DNA of 64,000 nt from Nocardioides panacisoli (GTDB lineage: Bacteria > Actinomycetota > Actinomycetes > Propionibacteriales > Nocardioidaceae), in contig NZ_CP080409.1 in the NCBI RefSeq assembly GCF_019448235.1, positions 3,224,001 to 3,288,000 on the forward strand, in the 5' to 3' direction. The notes under the pieces were generated by a model. That model was not told where the DNA came from and did not search any database. It worked only from the letters and a program-made list of their open reading frames with translations. Shown here one piece after another: positions 15,742 to 25,259 of this stretch; position 1 is the stretch's first letter; every line of letters starts with the position of its first letter. The position numbers were made by a program, and so were the translations under genes.

Positions 15742-17051
15742 GCGTCCTGGTCGTGGGCATCTCCCACAACTCGGCTCCCGTCGCGCTGCTGGAGCGCGTC
15801 GCGCTCGAGGAGTCCGCCGTGCCGAAGCTCGTCGAGGAGGTCGCTGCGTGCGACCACGTCAGCGAGGCCACGGTGATCTCCACCTGCAACCGGGTCGAGA
15901 TCTACACCGACGTCGACCGTTTCCACGGCAGCGTCGAGGCCCTGTCGCGCATCCTGGTCGACCGGGCCGGCGAGAGCGTCGAGGCGATGCTGCCCCACCT
16001 CTACGTCCACTACGACGACGGCGCCATCTCCCACCTGTTCCAGGTCGCCGCCGGCATGGACTCGATGGCGCTGGGCGAGGCGCAGATCCTCGGCCAGGCC
16101 CGCGAGGCGCTGCGCATCGGGCAGGAGCTCGGCACCGTCGGCCCCGCCCTGAACTCGCTGTTCCAGGAAGCGCTGCGCGTCGGCAAGCGCACCCGCGCCG
16201 AGACCGACATCGACCAGGTCGCCCCGTCGCTGGTCAGCCGCGCCCTGGAGGAGTCCCGCGAGGCGGTCGGCTCCATCGAGGGCAAGTACGTCGTCATCCT
16301 CGGCGCCGGCGCCATGGCCGGCCTCGCCACGGCGACTGCCAGCCGCGGGGGAGCGGGCCACCTCGCCATCGTCAACCGCTCCCGTGAGCGCGCCGAGCGC
16401 CTTGCCGCGGCGTACGACGGCACCCCGGTGCCGCTCAGTGGTCTCGCCGACGAGATCTCCCGCGCCGACGTGCTGATCACCTGCACCGGCTCGGCCGGCA
16501 CCGTGGTCGGGGTCGAGGCGGTCGCTGCGGCCCGTGCGACGACCCCGGAGCGGCCGCTGGTGGTCATCGACGTGGCGCTGCCGCACGACGTGGCGCCCGA
16601 GGTGGCCGACCTGCCCGGCGTCACGCTGATCGGGCTCTCCCAGCTCGCCGAGTCGCTCGAGGGCGGCGACGCCGGTGCCGAGGTGCAGGCGGTGCGCCGC
16701 ATCCTCGGCGAGGAGGTCACGGCCTTCCTGGCCGCCCGGCGTGCCTCGAGCGTGACGCCCACGGTCGTGGCGCTGCGGTCGATGGCGACGTCGGTGGTCG
16801 ACGCGGAGATGACGCGGCTGGAGAGCCGGCTGCCCGAGCTCGGCGCCACCGAGCGCGACGAGATCCGCCACGCGGTGCGCCGTGTGGCCGACAAGCTGCT
16901 GCACGAGCCCACGGTGCGGGTCAAGGAGCTGGCCAATGAGCAGGGCGCGGTCTCCTACGCGGCCGCGCTCGCCGAGCTGTTCGCCCTCGACCCCGAGGCC
17001 GTCGACGCCGTGACCCGCCCCTTCGGCGTACCCGAGGAGGAGGACCGATGA
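15738..17051 (+). CDS. hemA: Glutamyl-tRNA reductase
   Basis: A 437-aa NADPH enzyme for the first committed step of heme synthesis, glutamyl-tRNA to glutamate-1-semialdehyde. The catalytic cysteine is in [10 protein letters not shown] near residue 50, and [15 protein letters not shown] near 110 is the family signature. The NADPH domain starts at [13 protein letters not shown] and the C terminus is the helical dimer domain. The GTG start shares four bases with the rex stop, and the stop overlaps hemC, so expression should follow Rex control. Confidence 0.96.
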   Translation: MSVLVVGISHNSAPVALLERVALEESAVPKLVEEVAACDHVSEATVISTCNRVEIYTDVDRFHGSVEALSRILVDRAGESVEAMLPHLYVHYDDGAISHLFQVAAGMDSMALGEAQILGQAREALRIGQELGTVGPALNSLFQEALRVGKRTRAETDIDQVAPSLVSRALEESREAVGSIEGKYVVILGAGAMAGLATATASRGGAGHLAIVNRSRERAERLAAAYDGTPVPLSGLADEISRADVLITCTGSAGTVVGVEAVAAARATTPERPLVVIDVALPHDVAPEVADLPGVTLIGLSQLAESLEGGDAGAEVQAVRRILGEEVTAFLAARRASSVTPTVVALRSMATSVVDAEMTRLESRLPELGATERDEIRHAVRRVADKLLHEPTVRVKELANEQGAVSYAAALAELFALDPEAVDAVTRPFGVPEEEDR

Positions 17052-18064
17052 CCGACACCGCGACGCGCACGCTGCGGATCGGCACCCGGCGCAGCGAGCT
17101 GGCGCGCACCCAGTCCGAGACCGTCGCCGCGCTGCTGCGCGAGACGCTGGGCGTGGCGACCGAGCTGGTCGTCGTCTCCACCGAGGGTGACCGCACCCAG
17201 CGCGCCGGCACCCCGCTGACCGAGCTGGGCGGCGCGGGCGTCTTCGTGAGCGCGCTGCGCGAGGCACTGCTGGCCGGCGAGGTCGACGTCGCCGTCCACT
17301 CCCTCAAGGACCTGCCCACCACCCCCGAGCCGGGCATCGCGCTGGCGGCCGTCCCGTCGCGGGAGGACCCGCGCGACGCGGTCGTGGCCCGCGACGGCCT
17401 CACCCTGGGCGAGCTGCCCGCGGGCAGCGTCGTCGGCACCGGCTCGCCGCGGCGAGCCACCCAGATCCGCGCACTCGGCCTCGGTTTGGACGTGGTCGGC
17501 ATCCGTGGGAACGTCGGCACCCGGATCGAGAAGGTGCGTTCGGGGGAGTGTGACGCCGTGGTGCTGGCACGAGCCGGACTGGCCCGGACCGGGCGCCTCG
17601 AGGACGTGACCGAGGTGCTCGACCCGCTGCAGATGCTGCCGGCACCCGGACAGGGTGCGCTGGCCGTCGAGTGCCGCGCCGACGAGCCCGACCTGGTCGC
17701 CGACCTCGCCGGCATCAACGACCCCCTCACCCACGCCGCCGTGGTCGCCGAGCGCGCCACGCTCGCCACCCTCGAGGGCGGCTGCTCGGCCCCGATCGGT
17801 GCCCTCGGCGAGGTCGCCGAGGGCGAGGACGGCCCCGAGCTGTGGCTGCGCGCGGTCGTGCTCTCCGCCGACGGCGCCCTGTCCGTACGCCGCTCCGCCA
17901 CGGCCCCGCTGCCCGACACCGACCCGATCACGGCCGCCACCCACCTGGGTGACCGGCTCGCCGCCGAGCTCCTCGACGAGGGCGCCGGCGAGCTCGACAC
18001 CACCCCGTCCCCCGCGACACCGCCCGCACATCCCGCACGATCAGCAGAGGTGCACAACCGATGA
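17048..18064 (+). CDS. hemC: Porphobilinogen deaminase (hydroxymethylbilane synthase)
   Basis: A 338-aa enzyme that joins four porphobilinogens. [13 protein letters not shown] at the N terminus, [18 protein letters not shown] near residue 133 and the cofactor-binding cysteine in [10 protein letters not shown] near 243 identify it. The C terminus has an extra Pro/Thr-rich tail of about 25 residues beyond the usual end. It is coupled to hemA and hemD by ATGA overlaps. Confidence 0.96.
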   Translation: MTDTATRTLRIGTRRSELARTQSETVAALLRETLGVATELVVVSTEGDRTQRAGTPLTELGGAGVFVSALREALLAGEVDVAVHSLKDLPTTPEPGIALAAVPSREDPRDAVVARDGLTLGELPAGSVVGTGSPRRATQIRALGLGLDVVGIRGNVGTRIEKVRSGECDAVVLARAGLARTGRLEDVTEVLDPLQMLPAPGQGALAVECRADEPDLVADLAGINDPLTHAAVVAERATLATLEGGCSAPIGALGEVAEGEDGPELWLRAVVLSADGALSVRRSATAPLPDTDPITAATHLGDRLAAELLDEGAGELDTTPSPATPPAHPARSAEVHNR

Positions 18065-19728
18065 CCGCCAAGACAGCCGCTCCGGCTGCCAAGTCCACCC
18101 GCCAGCAGACCACCCCCGGCGACGTCGCCTTCGTCGGCACCGGCCCCGGTGCGCCCGAGCTCCTCACGGTGCGTGCCACCGCGGTGATCGCGGAGGCCGA
18201 CGTCCTCATCACCGAGCTCCCCGAGCACGCCGACCTGATCGCCCACGTGCTCGGCCACGCCGCGCTCGAGGGGGAGACCGAGGACGGTCCCGAGGTGGTC
18301 GACGGCGGCTTCGGCGAGGACGGCCAGCCGCTGACCCACGCCGCCCGCGCCAAGCTCGTCGTCAAGCACGCCAAGCGCGGCCAGCGCGTCGTCCGGCTGC
18401 TCGGTGGCGACCCCTTCCTCTACGCCTCCGGCCCCGAGGAGGCCCAGGCCGTGGCCAAGGCGGGCATCACCTTCGAGGTCGTCCCGGGCGTCTCCTCGGT
18501 GGGCGCGGTCCCGGCGTACGCCGGCATCCCGCTGACGACGAAGAACCACCGCGAGGTCGCGGTCGTGACCTGTGGCGACAAGGTCGACTGGAGCCGCTAC
18601 GCGAAGGTCCCGACGCTGGTGCTGCTGTCCGCGGTCGGCCAGATCGGCGACATCGCGCGTGACCTGATCGACGCGGGTCGCAAGCCCGCGACGCCGGTCG
18701 CGATGACCCAGGTCGGCACGACGACGGAGCAGCAGACCGTCACCACGACGCTGGAGGAGGTCGCCGAGGACCCCCGCGCCGCGCGGGTCGCGCCTCCGGC
18801 GGTGATCGTGGTCGGTCAGGTCGTGGACCTGCGCGACAAGCTGTCGTGGTTCGAGACCAAGCCGATCTTCGGATGGCGCGTGCTGGTGCCGCGCACCAAG
18901 GAGCAGTCGGCCTCGCTGTCGGTCAAGGTCCGCTCCTACGGCGGCGTGCCCGAGGAGGTCCCGACGATCTCCGTCGAGCCGCCGCGCAACCCGCAGCAGA
19001 TGGACAAGGCCGTGCGCGGCCTGGTCGAGGGGCGCTACGAGTGGATCGCCTTCACCTCGGTCAACGCCGTCAAGGCGGTGCGTGAGAAGTTCGAGGAGTA
19101 CGGCCTCGACGCGCGTGCCTTCTCCGGCCTGAAGATCGCCGCGGTCGGCGAGAAGACCGCCGCGTCGCTGGCCGCGTGGGGCCTGCGGGCCGACCTGACG
19201 CCCTCGGGCGAGCAGTCGGCCGCCGGCCTGCTGGAGGACTGGCCGGAGTACGACGACGTGCTCGACCCGATCAACCGCGTCTTCCTGCCGCGGGCCGACA
19301 TCGCGACCGAGAACCTGGTCGCGGGGCTCATCGACAAGGGCTGGGAGTGCGACGACGTGACGGCGTACCGCACGGTGCGTGCTGCGCCGCCGCCGGCGCC
19401 GACGCGTGAGGCGATCAAGTCGGGCAAGTTCGACGCGGTGCTGTTCACCTCGTCCTCGACGGTGCGCAACCTGGTCGGCATCGCCGGCAAGCCGCACCCC
19501 TCGACGATCATCGCCTGCATCGGTCCGGCCACGGCCAAGACGGCCGAGGAGCACGGGCTGCGCGTCGACGTCATGGCTGCCAAGCCCGACGTCGAGGTGC
19601 TGGTCGACGGACTGGCCGACTTCGGTGCCTCCCGCCGCGCCTCGCTGCTGGAGGCCGGTGAGCCGATCACCAAGCCCTCGGACCGCAAGCCCGCCACGCG
19701 CCGCCGCCGCAAGGCCAGCGCCAAGTGA
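18061..19728 (+). CDS. hemD: Fused uroporphyrinogen-III C-methyltransferase / uroporphyrinogen-III synthase
   Basis: A 555-aa two-domain protein. Residues about 20-265 are a SUMT/CobA methyltransferase ([18 protein letters not shown], then [19 protein letters not shown]). Residues about 275-535 are a HemD synthase ([19 protein letters not shown]). The fusion would close the tetrapyrrole ring and also start the siroheme/cobalamin branch, and is usual in actinobacteria. The tail is basic ([10 protein letters not shown]). A repeat array starts 4 nt after the stop. Confidence 0.93.
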   Translation: MTAKTAAPAAKSTRQQTTPGDVAFVGTGPGAPELLTVRATAVIAEADVLITELPEHADLIAHVLGHAALEGETEDGPEVVDGGFGEDGQPLTHAARAKLVVKHAKRGQRVVRLLGGDPFLYASGPEEAQAVAKAGITFEVVPGVSSVGAVPAYAGIPLTTKNHREVAVVTCGDKVDWSRYAKVPTLVLLSAVGQIGDIARDLIDAGRKPATPVAMTQVGTTTEQQTVTTTLEEVAEDPRAARVAPPAVIVVGQVVDLRDKLSWFETKPIFGWRVLVPRTKEQSASLSVKVRSYGGVPEEVPTISVEPPRNPQQMDKAVRGLVEGRYEWIAFTSVNAVKAVREKFEEYGLDARAFSGLKIAAVGEKTAASLAAWGLRADLTPSGEQSAAGLLEDWPEYDDVLDPINRVFLPRADIATENLVAGLIDKGWECDDVTAYRTVRAAPPPAPTREAIKSGKFDAVLFTSSSTVRNLVGIAGKPHPSTIIACIGPATAKTAEEHGLRVDVMAAKPDVEVLVDGLADFGASRRASLLEAGEPITKPSDRKPATRRRRKASAK

Positions 19729-19731
19729 GGC

Positions 19732-19867
19732 GTTGAGTCTGCAGTTGTTGACCCTCGAGTCGGCACTTGTTGTCGGTGGCGGGTCGACCACTGCAGACTC
19801 ACTGCGCAACAACTGCAGACTCGACCGTGGGAACTGCAGTCTCGACGGGAAGAAGTGCCGACTCGAC
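19732..19867. repeat. Inverted array of six ~22-bp GTCGAGTC-type units
   Basis: Two plus-strand units start at 19732 (GTTGAGTCTGCAGTTGTTG) and 19754 (CTCGAGTCGGCACTTGTTG). Four minus-strand units start at 19867, 19846, 19825 and about 19803, for example GTCGAGTCTGCAGTTGTTG. Spacing is 21-22 bp. The opposing arms could fold into a long hairpin between hemD and hemB. Confidence 0.8.
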
Positions 19868-19886
19868 CGGCTGGGAGGATGGGGCC

Positions 19887-20870
19887 ATGCCTGACATCGA
19901 GGTGCCCACGATCCGGCCGCGGCGACTGCGGACCACCCCGGCGATGCGGCGGATGGTCGCGGAGACCGCCGTGCGCCCCAGTCAGCTGGTGCTGCCTGCG
20001 TTCGTGCGGGAGGGCGCCGACGAGCCGACGCCGATCGGGTCGATGCCGGGCGTCGTGCAGCACAGCCGCGACTCGCTCCGCCGCGCCGCCACCGAGGCGG
20101 CCGAGCGCGGCGTCGGCGGGCTGATGCTCTTCGGCGTTCCCGAGTCCAAGGACCCCGAGGGCAGCGGCGGGATCGACCCCGACGGCATCCTCAACGTCGC
20201 GATCGCCGAGGTGAAGGCCGAGGTCGGCGACGCCCTGGTCGTGATGAGCGACCTGTGCCTGGACGAGTTCACCGACCACGGCCACTGCGGCCTGCTCGCC
20301 CCGGACGGCACGGTCGACAACGACGCCACGCTCCGCTCGTACGCCGAGATGGCGCGCGCCCAGGCGGCCGCCGGTGTCGACATGGTCGGCCCGAGCGGGA
20401 TGATGGACGGCCAGGTGGCGGTGATCCGCACCGCGCTGGACCGGGCCGGGCACACCGACACCGGCATCCTCGCCTACGGCGCGAAGTACGCCTCGGCGTT
20501 CTACGGGCCCTTCCGGGAGGCCGTGGGCTCGACGCTGCAGGGTGACCGCCGCACCTACCAGCAGGACCCGCCCAACGCCCGTGAGGGCGTGCGGGAGGCG
20601 CAGCTCGACGTCGCCCAGGGCGCCGACATGGTGATGGTCAAGCCGGCCCTGGCCTACCTCGACGTGCTGCGGCAGGTGCGCGACGCGGTGGACGTGCCGG
20701 TGGCGGCGTACAACATCTCGGGGGAGTACGCCATGGTCGAGGCCGCCGCCGAGCGTGGGTGGATCGACCGCGAGCCGGCGATCCTGGAGACCTTGACCTC
20801 GATCCACCGCTCCGGTGCGGACGTGATCCTCACCTACTGGGCCAGCGAGGCCGCAGCGCTCCTGGCCTGA
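19887..20870 (+). CDS. hemB: Delta-aminolevulinic acid dehydratase (porphobilinogen synthase)
   Basis: A 327-aa enzyme that condenses two 5-aminolevulinates. The two Schiff-base lysines are in [16 protein letters not shown] near residue 197 and [11 protein letters not shown] near 252. The metal loop reads [14 protein letters not shown] near 125: it keeps two of the three zinc cysteines and has Asp in place of the middle one, a mix of the zinc and magnesium types. I start at the ATG at 19887 because GGGAGG lies 8 nt upstream; the frame before it runs into the repeat array. Confidence 0.95.
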   Translation: MPDIEVPTIRPRRLRTTPAMRRMVAETAVRPSQLVLPAFVREGADEPTPIGSMPGVVQHSRDSLRRAATEAAERGVGGLMLFGVPESKDPEGSGGIDPDGILNVAIAEVKAEVGDALVVMSDLCLDEFTDHGHCGLLAPDGTVDNDATLRSYAEMARAQAAAGVDMVGPSGMMDGQVAVIRTALDRAGHTDTGILAYGAKYASAFYGPFREAVGSTLQGDRRTYQQDPPNAREGVREAQLDVAQGADMVMVKPALAYLDVLRQVRDAVDVPVAAYNISGEYAMVEAAAERGWIDREPAILETLTSIHRSGADVILTYWASEAAALLA

Positions 20871-20882
20871 TCGCGCGACAGG

Positions 20883-21545
20883 TCAGTTGCCGAGCCGGCT
20901 CGGCAGGCCGGTGAGTGCGTCGACCAGCGGGTCGATCACCGGCGCCAGTGGGTTGTCCGGCGCCGGCTCGTCCTCGGGCTCGTCGGGCTCCTCCGGCTCC
21001 TCGGGGGGCGGCTTCTCGGTGTCGTCACCGCCGCCACCTCCGCCGCCGGATCCACCACCGTTGCCACCGCCGGTGCCGCCCGAGCCGCCGCCCGAGCCGC
21101 CACCGGTACTGCCGCCGCCACCGTTGCGGTCGCCGTTCTCCGTGCGCCCGCCCGTGGGGGTGGTGGGCGCCTGCGGCTGGCTGGAGGGGAACGTGGGGGA
21201 CTCGAAGGTCGGCTCGGGGAAGTCGGGGTCCTCGAACGTCGGCTCGGGGAGGTCCGGGTCCTCGAACGTCGGCCGGTCCAGCTCGGTGATCTCGACCGGA
21301 AGCTCACTGGTGAGGTCCGAGGTCGGGTCGTTCACGCCGCCGGGCAGGCCGTCGAGCACGTCGAAGATGGCGTCGGGGGACTCGGTGGACTCCTCGCCGG
21401 TGCCGGCCGGGTCCGCCGTCACCTTGGCGTCGGACCCGGGACGGACCGTCCCCACCGCCCAGGCGCCGACGGCGAGCGCCACGACGACGGCCGCCATGAC
21501 GTAGAGGACGCGCGCCCGGAGCCGGCGCGCCGTGATGATGGCCAT
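20883..21545 (-). CDS. Membrane-anchored Gly-rich repeat protein, unknown function
   Basis: A 220-aa protein I do not recognise. It has a basic start, one membrane segment (residues about 13-33, VLYVMAAVVVALAVGAWAVG) and an extracellular acidic part. Three tandem copies of a motif like PTFEDPDLPE lie near residues 92-118, followed by a roughly 40-residue Gly/Ser tract and a Glu/Pro-rich stretch. The C terminus (LAPVIDPLVDALTGLPSRLG) may form a helix. It converges with hemB at a gap of only 12 nt. A candidate sigma-BldN-type promoter ends 6 nt before the ATG, suggesting a surface protein. Confidence 0.7.
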   Translation of the reverse strand: MAIITARRLRARVLYVMAAVVVALAVGAWAVGTVRPGSDAKVTADPAGTGEESTESPDAIFDVLDGLPGGVNDPTSDLTSELPVEITELDRPTFEDPDLPEPTFEDPDFPEPTFESPTFPSSQPQAPTTPTGGRTENGDRNGGGGSTGGGSGGGSGGTGGGNGGGSGGGGGGGDDTEKPPPEEPEEPDEPEDEPAPDNPLAPVIDPLVDALTGLPSRLGN

Positions 21546-21551
21546 GCTCGT

Positions 21552-21579
21552 TCAACGAGGCGGGCGCATCGGGGTCACC
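21552..21579 (-). promoter_or_regulatory. Candidate sigma-BldN-like promoter of the Gly-rich protein gene
   Basis: On the minus strand GGTGAC (21579-21574), 16 nt and CGTTGA (21557-21552) precede the ATG by 6 nt. The -10 matches the remembered sigma-BldN consensus fully, the -35 at four of six positions. Confidence 0.35.
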
Positions 21580-21600
21580 GTCGTGCGCGTCACCCCGGGA

Positions 21601-21642
21601 CGACGAGGGGCCCGGACCGTGATCGGTCCGGGCCCCTCGTCG
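21601..21642 (-). terminator. Strong hairpin terminator after the transglycosylase gene
   Basis: A perfect 18-bp stem (CGACGAGGGGCCCGGACC and its complement) encloses a 6-nt loop, starting 15 nt beyond the transglycosylase stop. It has no T-tract, as is usual at this GC content. Confidence 0.85.
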
Positions 21643-21657
21643 ACGATTCGCGGTCGG

Positions 21658-22956
21658 TCAGCCCCGCAGGCCGTAGGACAGCAGGCACTCGGTCAGCTTG
21701 AGCTCACGCACCAGCAGCGGCTTGTCCGCCACGCTCTGCTTGCACTTGGTGCGGACCTCGTCCTTGGCCAGCGGGCCGAGCAGGCCGTCGATGAGCGCCG
21801 TCGTGACACCGCCGACGACCTCCTTGTCGACCTCCTCCACGGCGCCGCCGACGTCGCCCTTGGCGAGCTTCTCCGTCGTCTTCTTGACGCCGTCGGTGAC
21901 CTTCTTGGTGGTGTCCTTGGCGGCCTGGCCCGGGTCGTTGGAGATGACGTCGCCGCCACCGCCGTCGCCGCCGGTCTCGCCACCGGAGCCGCCGGTGCTG
22001 CCACCGGTCGAACCACCGCTGCTGGAGCCGCCGTTGCTGCCGCCGGAGGAACCGCCGCTGTTCTGCGTGGGCGGCGTGTAGCGGTCACCACCGGCGCGCG
22101 GCGGGTTGTAGGCCGGCGGCGGCTGGTAGGTCGGGTCCGGGACGATGAAGCCGCCCGCGGTGGTGGTGCCCTCGACGGCGGTGTAGTCGCCCTCGAGGTA
22201 GGCCTCCATGATGTCGAGCACCAGGTTCACGTACTCGGTGGAGTTGTTGTAGCGGAAGATCGCGCTCTTCTGGCCGGCGAGCGTGGACAGGTCGTCGTCG
22301 CCGGAGCAGAGGTAGACCGCCGCGGCCAGTGCGGCGTCGTCGATGTCCTGCGGGTTGCGCATGCCGTCGCCGTCGGCGTCCACGCCCACGACCGACCAGG
22401 TCGAGGGGATGAACTGCATCGGGCCGACCGCTCGGTCCCAGCGCTCGTCGGAGTCGTACTGGCCGGCGTCGGTGTCGGCGATCGCCTTCACGCCGCCGGT
22501 GCCGTTGAGCGCGGGGCCGTAGATGCCCGGGCTGGCCACACCGTCGCTGTCGAGCACGTTGCCGTTGACCCGGCCGTGGTTGGACTCGACCCGACCGATC
22601 GCGGCGATGAGCTGCCAGGTGATGTTGCAGCTCTCGTCGGCCTTGTTGATGACCGACTCGGCACGCTGGTACGCCGCCAGGGCGGCGGACGGGATCGCGT
22701 TGGTCGAGGACGCCGCGATCACCGACGCGCCGTTGCCGCCGGTGAGGTCGTCGGTGTTGGACAGGCTGGCCGGCGCGTCGATCGCCTCGGAGGGCACGCT
22801 GCTGCCGTCGGGCAGGTCCGGCGTGGGCTCCTCGGCGGCGGAGACGGCGGGCAGGCCGCCCATCCCGGCGACGCTGAACGTCCACGCGCCCGAGAACACG
22901 GCTGCGATGAGGATCGCGACGCCGCGCAACAGGTAGCCCTGACGCATTCTCGACAT
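21658..22956 (-). CDS. Secreted lytic murein transglycosylase with Gly/Ser linker
   Basis: A 432-aa exported protein. Residues about 10-30 (GVAILIAAVFSGAWTFSVAG) are a signal or anchor. The transglycosylase domain spans about 95-260: IGRVESNHGRVNG holds the likely catalytic Glu, followed by VGPMQFIPSTW, typical of MltB-like enzymes that cleave peptidoglycan glycan strands. Then come a Pro-rich stretch, a Gly/Ser linker of about 40 residues and a helical C-terminal domain of unknown role. I start at MSRMRQGY because GGGGAG lies upstream; the frame continues 34 codons further. A sigma-BldN-like promoter and paired palindromes lie upstream. Confidence 0.87.
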   Translation of the reverse strand: MSRMRQGYLLRGVAILIAAVFSGAWTFSVAGMGGLPAVSAAEEPTPDLPDGSSVPSEAIDAPASLSNTDDLTGGNGASVIAASSTNAIPSAALAAYQRAESVINKADESCNITWQLIAAIGRVESNHGRVNGNVLDSDGVASPGIYGPALNGTGGVKAIADTDAGQYDSDERWDRAVGPMQFIPSTWSVVGVDADGDGMRNPQDIDDAALAAAVYLCSGDDDLSTLAGQKSAIFRYNNSTEYVNLVLDIMEAYLEGDYTAVEGTTTAGGFIVPDPTYQPPPAYNPPRAGGDRYTPPTQNSGGSSGGSNGGSSSGGSTGGSTGGSGGETGGDGGGGDVISNDPGQAAKDTTKKVTDGVKKTTEKLAKGDVGGAVEEVDKEVVGGVTTALIDGLLGPLAKDEVRTKCKQSVADKPLLVRELKLTECLLSYGLRG

Positions 22957-23041
22957 GTGTGGTCTCTCCCCTTTGGATCTGGCGGTCCCGAAGCCACCGG
23001 TTGATGATCGCGCCTCCTCCCGAAGCGGCGCGACATCCTCC

Positions 23042-23069
23042 TCAACGAATGGTGTCACACCGCGTTACG
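23042..23069 (-). promoter_or_regulatory. Sigma-BldN-like promoter of the transglycosylase gene
   Basis: On the minus strand CGTAAC (23069-23064), exactly 16 nt, then CGTTGA (23047-23042), about 85 nt before the start codon. This equals the Streptomyces sigma-BldN consensus as I remember it. Confidence 0.6.
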
Positions 23070-23080
23070 CGTGTCACACG
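23051..23080. promoter_or_regulatory. Pair of GTGTCACAC palindromes around the -35
   Basis: GGTGTCACACC (23051-23061) lies in the promoter spacer and CGTGTCACACG (23070-23080) just upstream of the -35. Their centres are 19 bp apart, close to two helical turns, so they could be a repressor or activator pair. Confidence 0.45.
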
Positions 23081-23160
23081 ATCTCGTTGACCGGCCCACC
23101 CACGCCACGGCGTGGCGGCGTGCACCGGCGCTGCTCTCCGTGCATGCTAGCCCGCACGTC

Positions 23161-23176
23161 TGTGAGGTGTGTCACG
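23161..23176 (+). promoter_or_regulatory. CRP/GlxR-like site upstream of hemL
   Basis: TGTGAGGTGTGTCACG fits TGTGA-N6-TCACA with one mismatch. It is centred about 73 nt before the inferred hemL start point, a usual activator position. Confidence 0.3.
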
Positions 23177-23229
23177 CCGAGCGCCCGCGGCGCCGATCGG
23201 CCGGTTGGGTGTGCCATCCAGGCATCGGT

Positions 23230-23235
23230 GACAAT
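23230..23235 (+). promoter_or_regulatory. -10 element of the hemL operon, leaderless type
   Basis: GACAAT ends 6 nt before the hemL GTG at 23242; the same arrangement precedes the glutaredoxin gene. Confidence 0.4.
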
Positions 23236-23241
23236 GGCCGC

Positions 23242-24576
23242 GTGACCTCCACGCCACTCACCACGGACAAGTCCGCGGCGCTGTTCGAGCGCGCCCGCGC
23301 GGTCACGCCCGGCGGGGTCAACTCACCGGTCCGCGCGTTCAACGCGGTCGGCGGCACCCCCCGCTTCATCGCCGAGGCGCAGGGCCCCTGGCTGACCGAC
23401 GTCGACGGGCACTCCTACGTCGACCTGGTCGGCTCCTGGGGGCCGATGCTGCTCGGCCACGCCCACCCCGAGGTGGTCGCGGCGGTGCAGGCGGCGGCCG
23501 CCCGCGGCACGTCGTACGGCACCCCGACCGAGGGCGAGGTCGCCCTCGCCGAGGAGATCGTCTCCCGTACGCCGGTCGAGCGGCTCCGGCTCGTCTCCTC
23601 GGGCACCGAGGCCACCATGTCGGCCATCCGGCTGGCGCGGGGCTTCACCGGCCGTGACGTGGTCGTGAAGTTCGCCGGCTGCTACCACGGCCACGTCGAC
23701 TCGCTGCTGGCCGCGGCCGGGTCCGGCCTCACCACCTTCTCCATCCCCGGCACGCCCGGCGTCCCGGAGTCCTCCACCGAGCTCACCCTCGTGCTGCCCT
23801 ACAACGACCGTGCCGCGGTCGAGCAGGTCTTCGCCGAGTACGGAGACCGGATCGCCTGCCTCATCACCGAGGCCGCGCCGGGCAACATGGGTGTCATCGC
23901 TCCCGAGGTCGTGGACGGGCAGGGCTTCAACGCCTTCCTCGCCGAGACCTGCCGCGCCCACGGTGCGCTCTTCGTCAGCGACGAGGTGATGACCGGGTTC
24001 CGCGCCTCCGCCCACGGCCAGTGGGGCCTGGACGGCGAGGTCGAGGGCTGGGCGCCGGACCTGATGACCTTCGGCAAGGTCATGGGTGGCGGGCTGCCGG
24101 CCGCCGCGTTCGGTGGGCGCGCCGAGGTGATGGCCCACCTGGCGCCCGACGGTCCCGTCTACCAGGCCGGCACGCTGTCGGGGAACCCCATCGCCACCGC
24201 CGCCGGCCTCACCACGCTGCGCTGCGCGACCGAGAAGGTCTACGCCCACCTGGACCGGGTGGCCGACACGTTGCGCACCGAGGCCTCCCGTGCACTGGAG
24301 CAGGCCGGCGTACCGCACGTCGTGCAGTCCACCGGCTCGATGTTCTCGGTGTTCCTCACCGAGGGGCCGGTGCGGAACTTCGCCGAGGCCCAGGGCACCG
24401 ACGTGGCGGCGTACGGCGCCTTCTTCCACGCGATGCTCGAGCGCGGGGTGCACCTGCCGCCGTCGGCCTTCGAGGGCTGGTTCGTCTCGGCCGCGCACGA
24501 CGACCGCGCCGTGCAGCAGGTCCTCGACGCGCTGCCGGCCGCCGCGCAGGCCGCTGCCGCCGGGGGTGGCCAGTGA
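23242..24576 (+). CDS. hemL: Glutamate-1-semialdehyde 2,1-aminomutase
   Basis: A 444-aa pyridoxal phosphate enzyme that converts the HemA product to 5-aminolevulinate. [18 protein letters not shown] at the N terminus, SDEVMTGFR near residue 250 and the cofactor lysine in [17 protein letters not shown] near 280 are diagnostic. I start at the GTG at 23242, where homology begins; the open frame reaches 57 codons further up through the regulatory region. It heads an operon of six genes with 4-8 nt overlaps that continues through cytochrome c maturation to 29261. Confidence 0.95.
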   Translation: MTSTPLTTDKSAALFERARAVTPGGVNSPVRAFNAVGGTPRFIAEAQGPWLTDVDGHSYVDLVGSWGPMLLGHAHPEVVAAVQAAAARGTSYGTPTEGEVALAEEIVSRTPVERLRLVSSGTEATMSAIRLARGFTGRDVVVKFAGCYHGHVDSLLAAAGSGLTTFSIPGTPGVPESSTELTLVLPYNDRAAVEQVFAEYGDRIACLITEAAPGNMGVIAPEVVDGQGFNAFLAETCRAHGALFVSDEVMTGFRASAHGQWGLDGEVEGWAPDLMTFGKVMGGGLPAAAFGGRAEVMAHLAPDGPVYQAGTLSGNPIATAAGLTTLRCATEKVYAHLDRVADTLRTEASRALEQAGVPHVVQSTGSMFSVFLTEGPVRNFAEAQGTDVAAYGAFFHAMLERGVHLPPSAFEGWFVSAAHDDRAVQQVLDALPAAAQAAAAGGGQ

Positions 24577-25259
24577 GCGGCACCCCCGACACCGTCGTCC
24601 ACCTGCTGCGCCACGGCGAGGTGCACAACCCCGACGGCATCCTCTACGGCCGCCGCGACGGCTTCCACCTCTCCGAGCGCGGCCGTGCCATGGCGCGCCG
24701 GGTCGCCGAGACCTACGGCGACCGCGACATCACCGTGGTCCGCTCCTCACCGCTGGAACGGGCGCAGGAGACCGCCGCGCCGTTGGCCGAGACGCTGGGG
24801 GTCGAGGTCGGGCTCGAGTCGCGGATCCTGGAGTCGGAGAACCAGTTCGAGGGCATGCAGTTCAGCGGCCCCCGCACGCTGCGCGACCCCCGCCTGTGGC
24901 GCCACCTGTGGAACCCCTTCCGCCCCAGCTGGGGCGAGCCGTACGCCGAGATCGTCGCCCGCATGATGGCCGCGATCGAGGACGTACGCCGCGACGCGGC
25001 CGGGCACGAGGCGCTGCTGGTCTCCCACCAGCTGCCGATCTGGACCACACGGCTCCACGTGGAGGACCGGTCGTTCCTCCATGATCCCCGCAAGCGCCAG
25101 TGCACGCTGTGTTCGGTGACCTCGTTCGGCTTCGTCGGCGACCGCATCACCCAGGTGTCCTACCGCGAGCCCGCGATCGACCTGGTGCCCAAGGGCGACC
25201 GCCACGCGCCGTTCTCGGCCGGCAACGCCCCCGACGACGTGAAGCCCGACGGTGGCTGA
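24573..25259 (+). CDS. Histidine phosphatase family protein (phosphoglycerate mutase-like)
   Basis: A 228-aa protein with the catalytic LLRHGEV at residues 11-17, a second arginine in [14 protein letters not shown] near 55 and the second histidine in LLVSHQLP near 150. It is a phosphatase or mutase of the branch-1 histidine family, and the substrate is unknown. The same gene lies between hemL and the thioredoxin-like gene in mycobacteria (Rv0525 in my memory), so a role linked to heme or cytochrome c is possible but unproven. It overlaps hemL by 4 nt and the next gene by 8 nt. Confidence 0.88.
   Translation: MSGTPDTVVHLLRHGEVHNPDGILYGRRDGFHLSERGRAMARRVAETYGDRDITVVRSSPLERAQETAAPLAETLGVEVGLESRILESENQFEGMQFSGPRTLRDPRLWRHLWNPFRPSWGEPYAEIVARMMAAIEDVRRDAAGHEALLVSHQLPIWTTRLHVEDRSFLHDPRKRQCTLCSVTSFGFVGDRITQVSYREPAIDLVPKGDRHAPFSAGNAPDDVKPDGG

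Noticed and set aside
16921..19812. Long minus-strand open frame (963 codons) opposite hemC and hemD
   Set aside because: It is the antisense shadow of two clearly recognised enzymes in GC-rich DNA, and the translation has no domain pattern.
20995..21120. GC-rich repeats as a minisatellite or regulatory array
   Set aside because: They encode the Gly/Ser and Glu/Pro tracts of the minus-strand membrane protein; the periodicity is a codon effect.
21955..22080. Repeat tract near the transglycosylase C terminus as a non-coding repeat
   Set aside because: It is the in-frame Gly/Ser linker of that protein.
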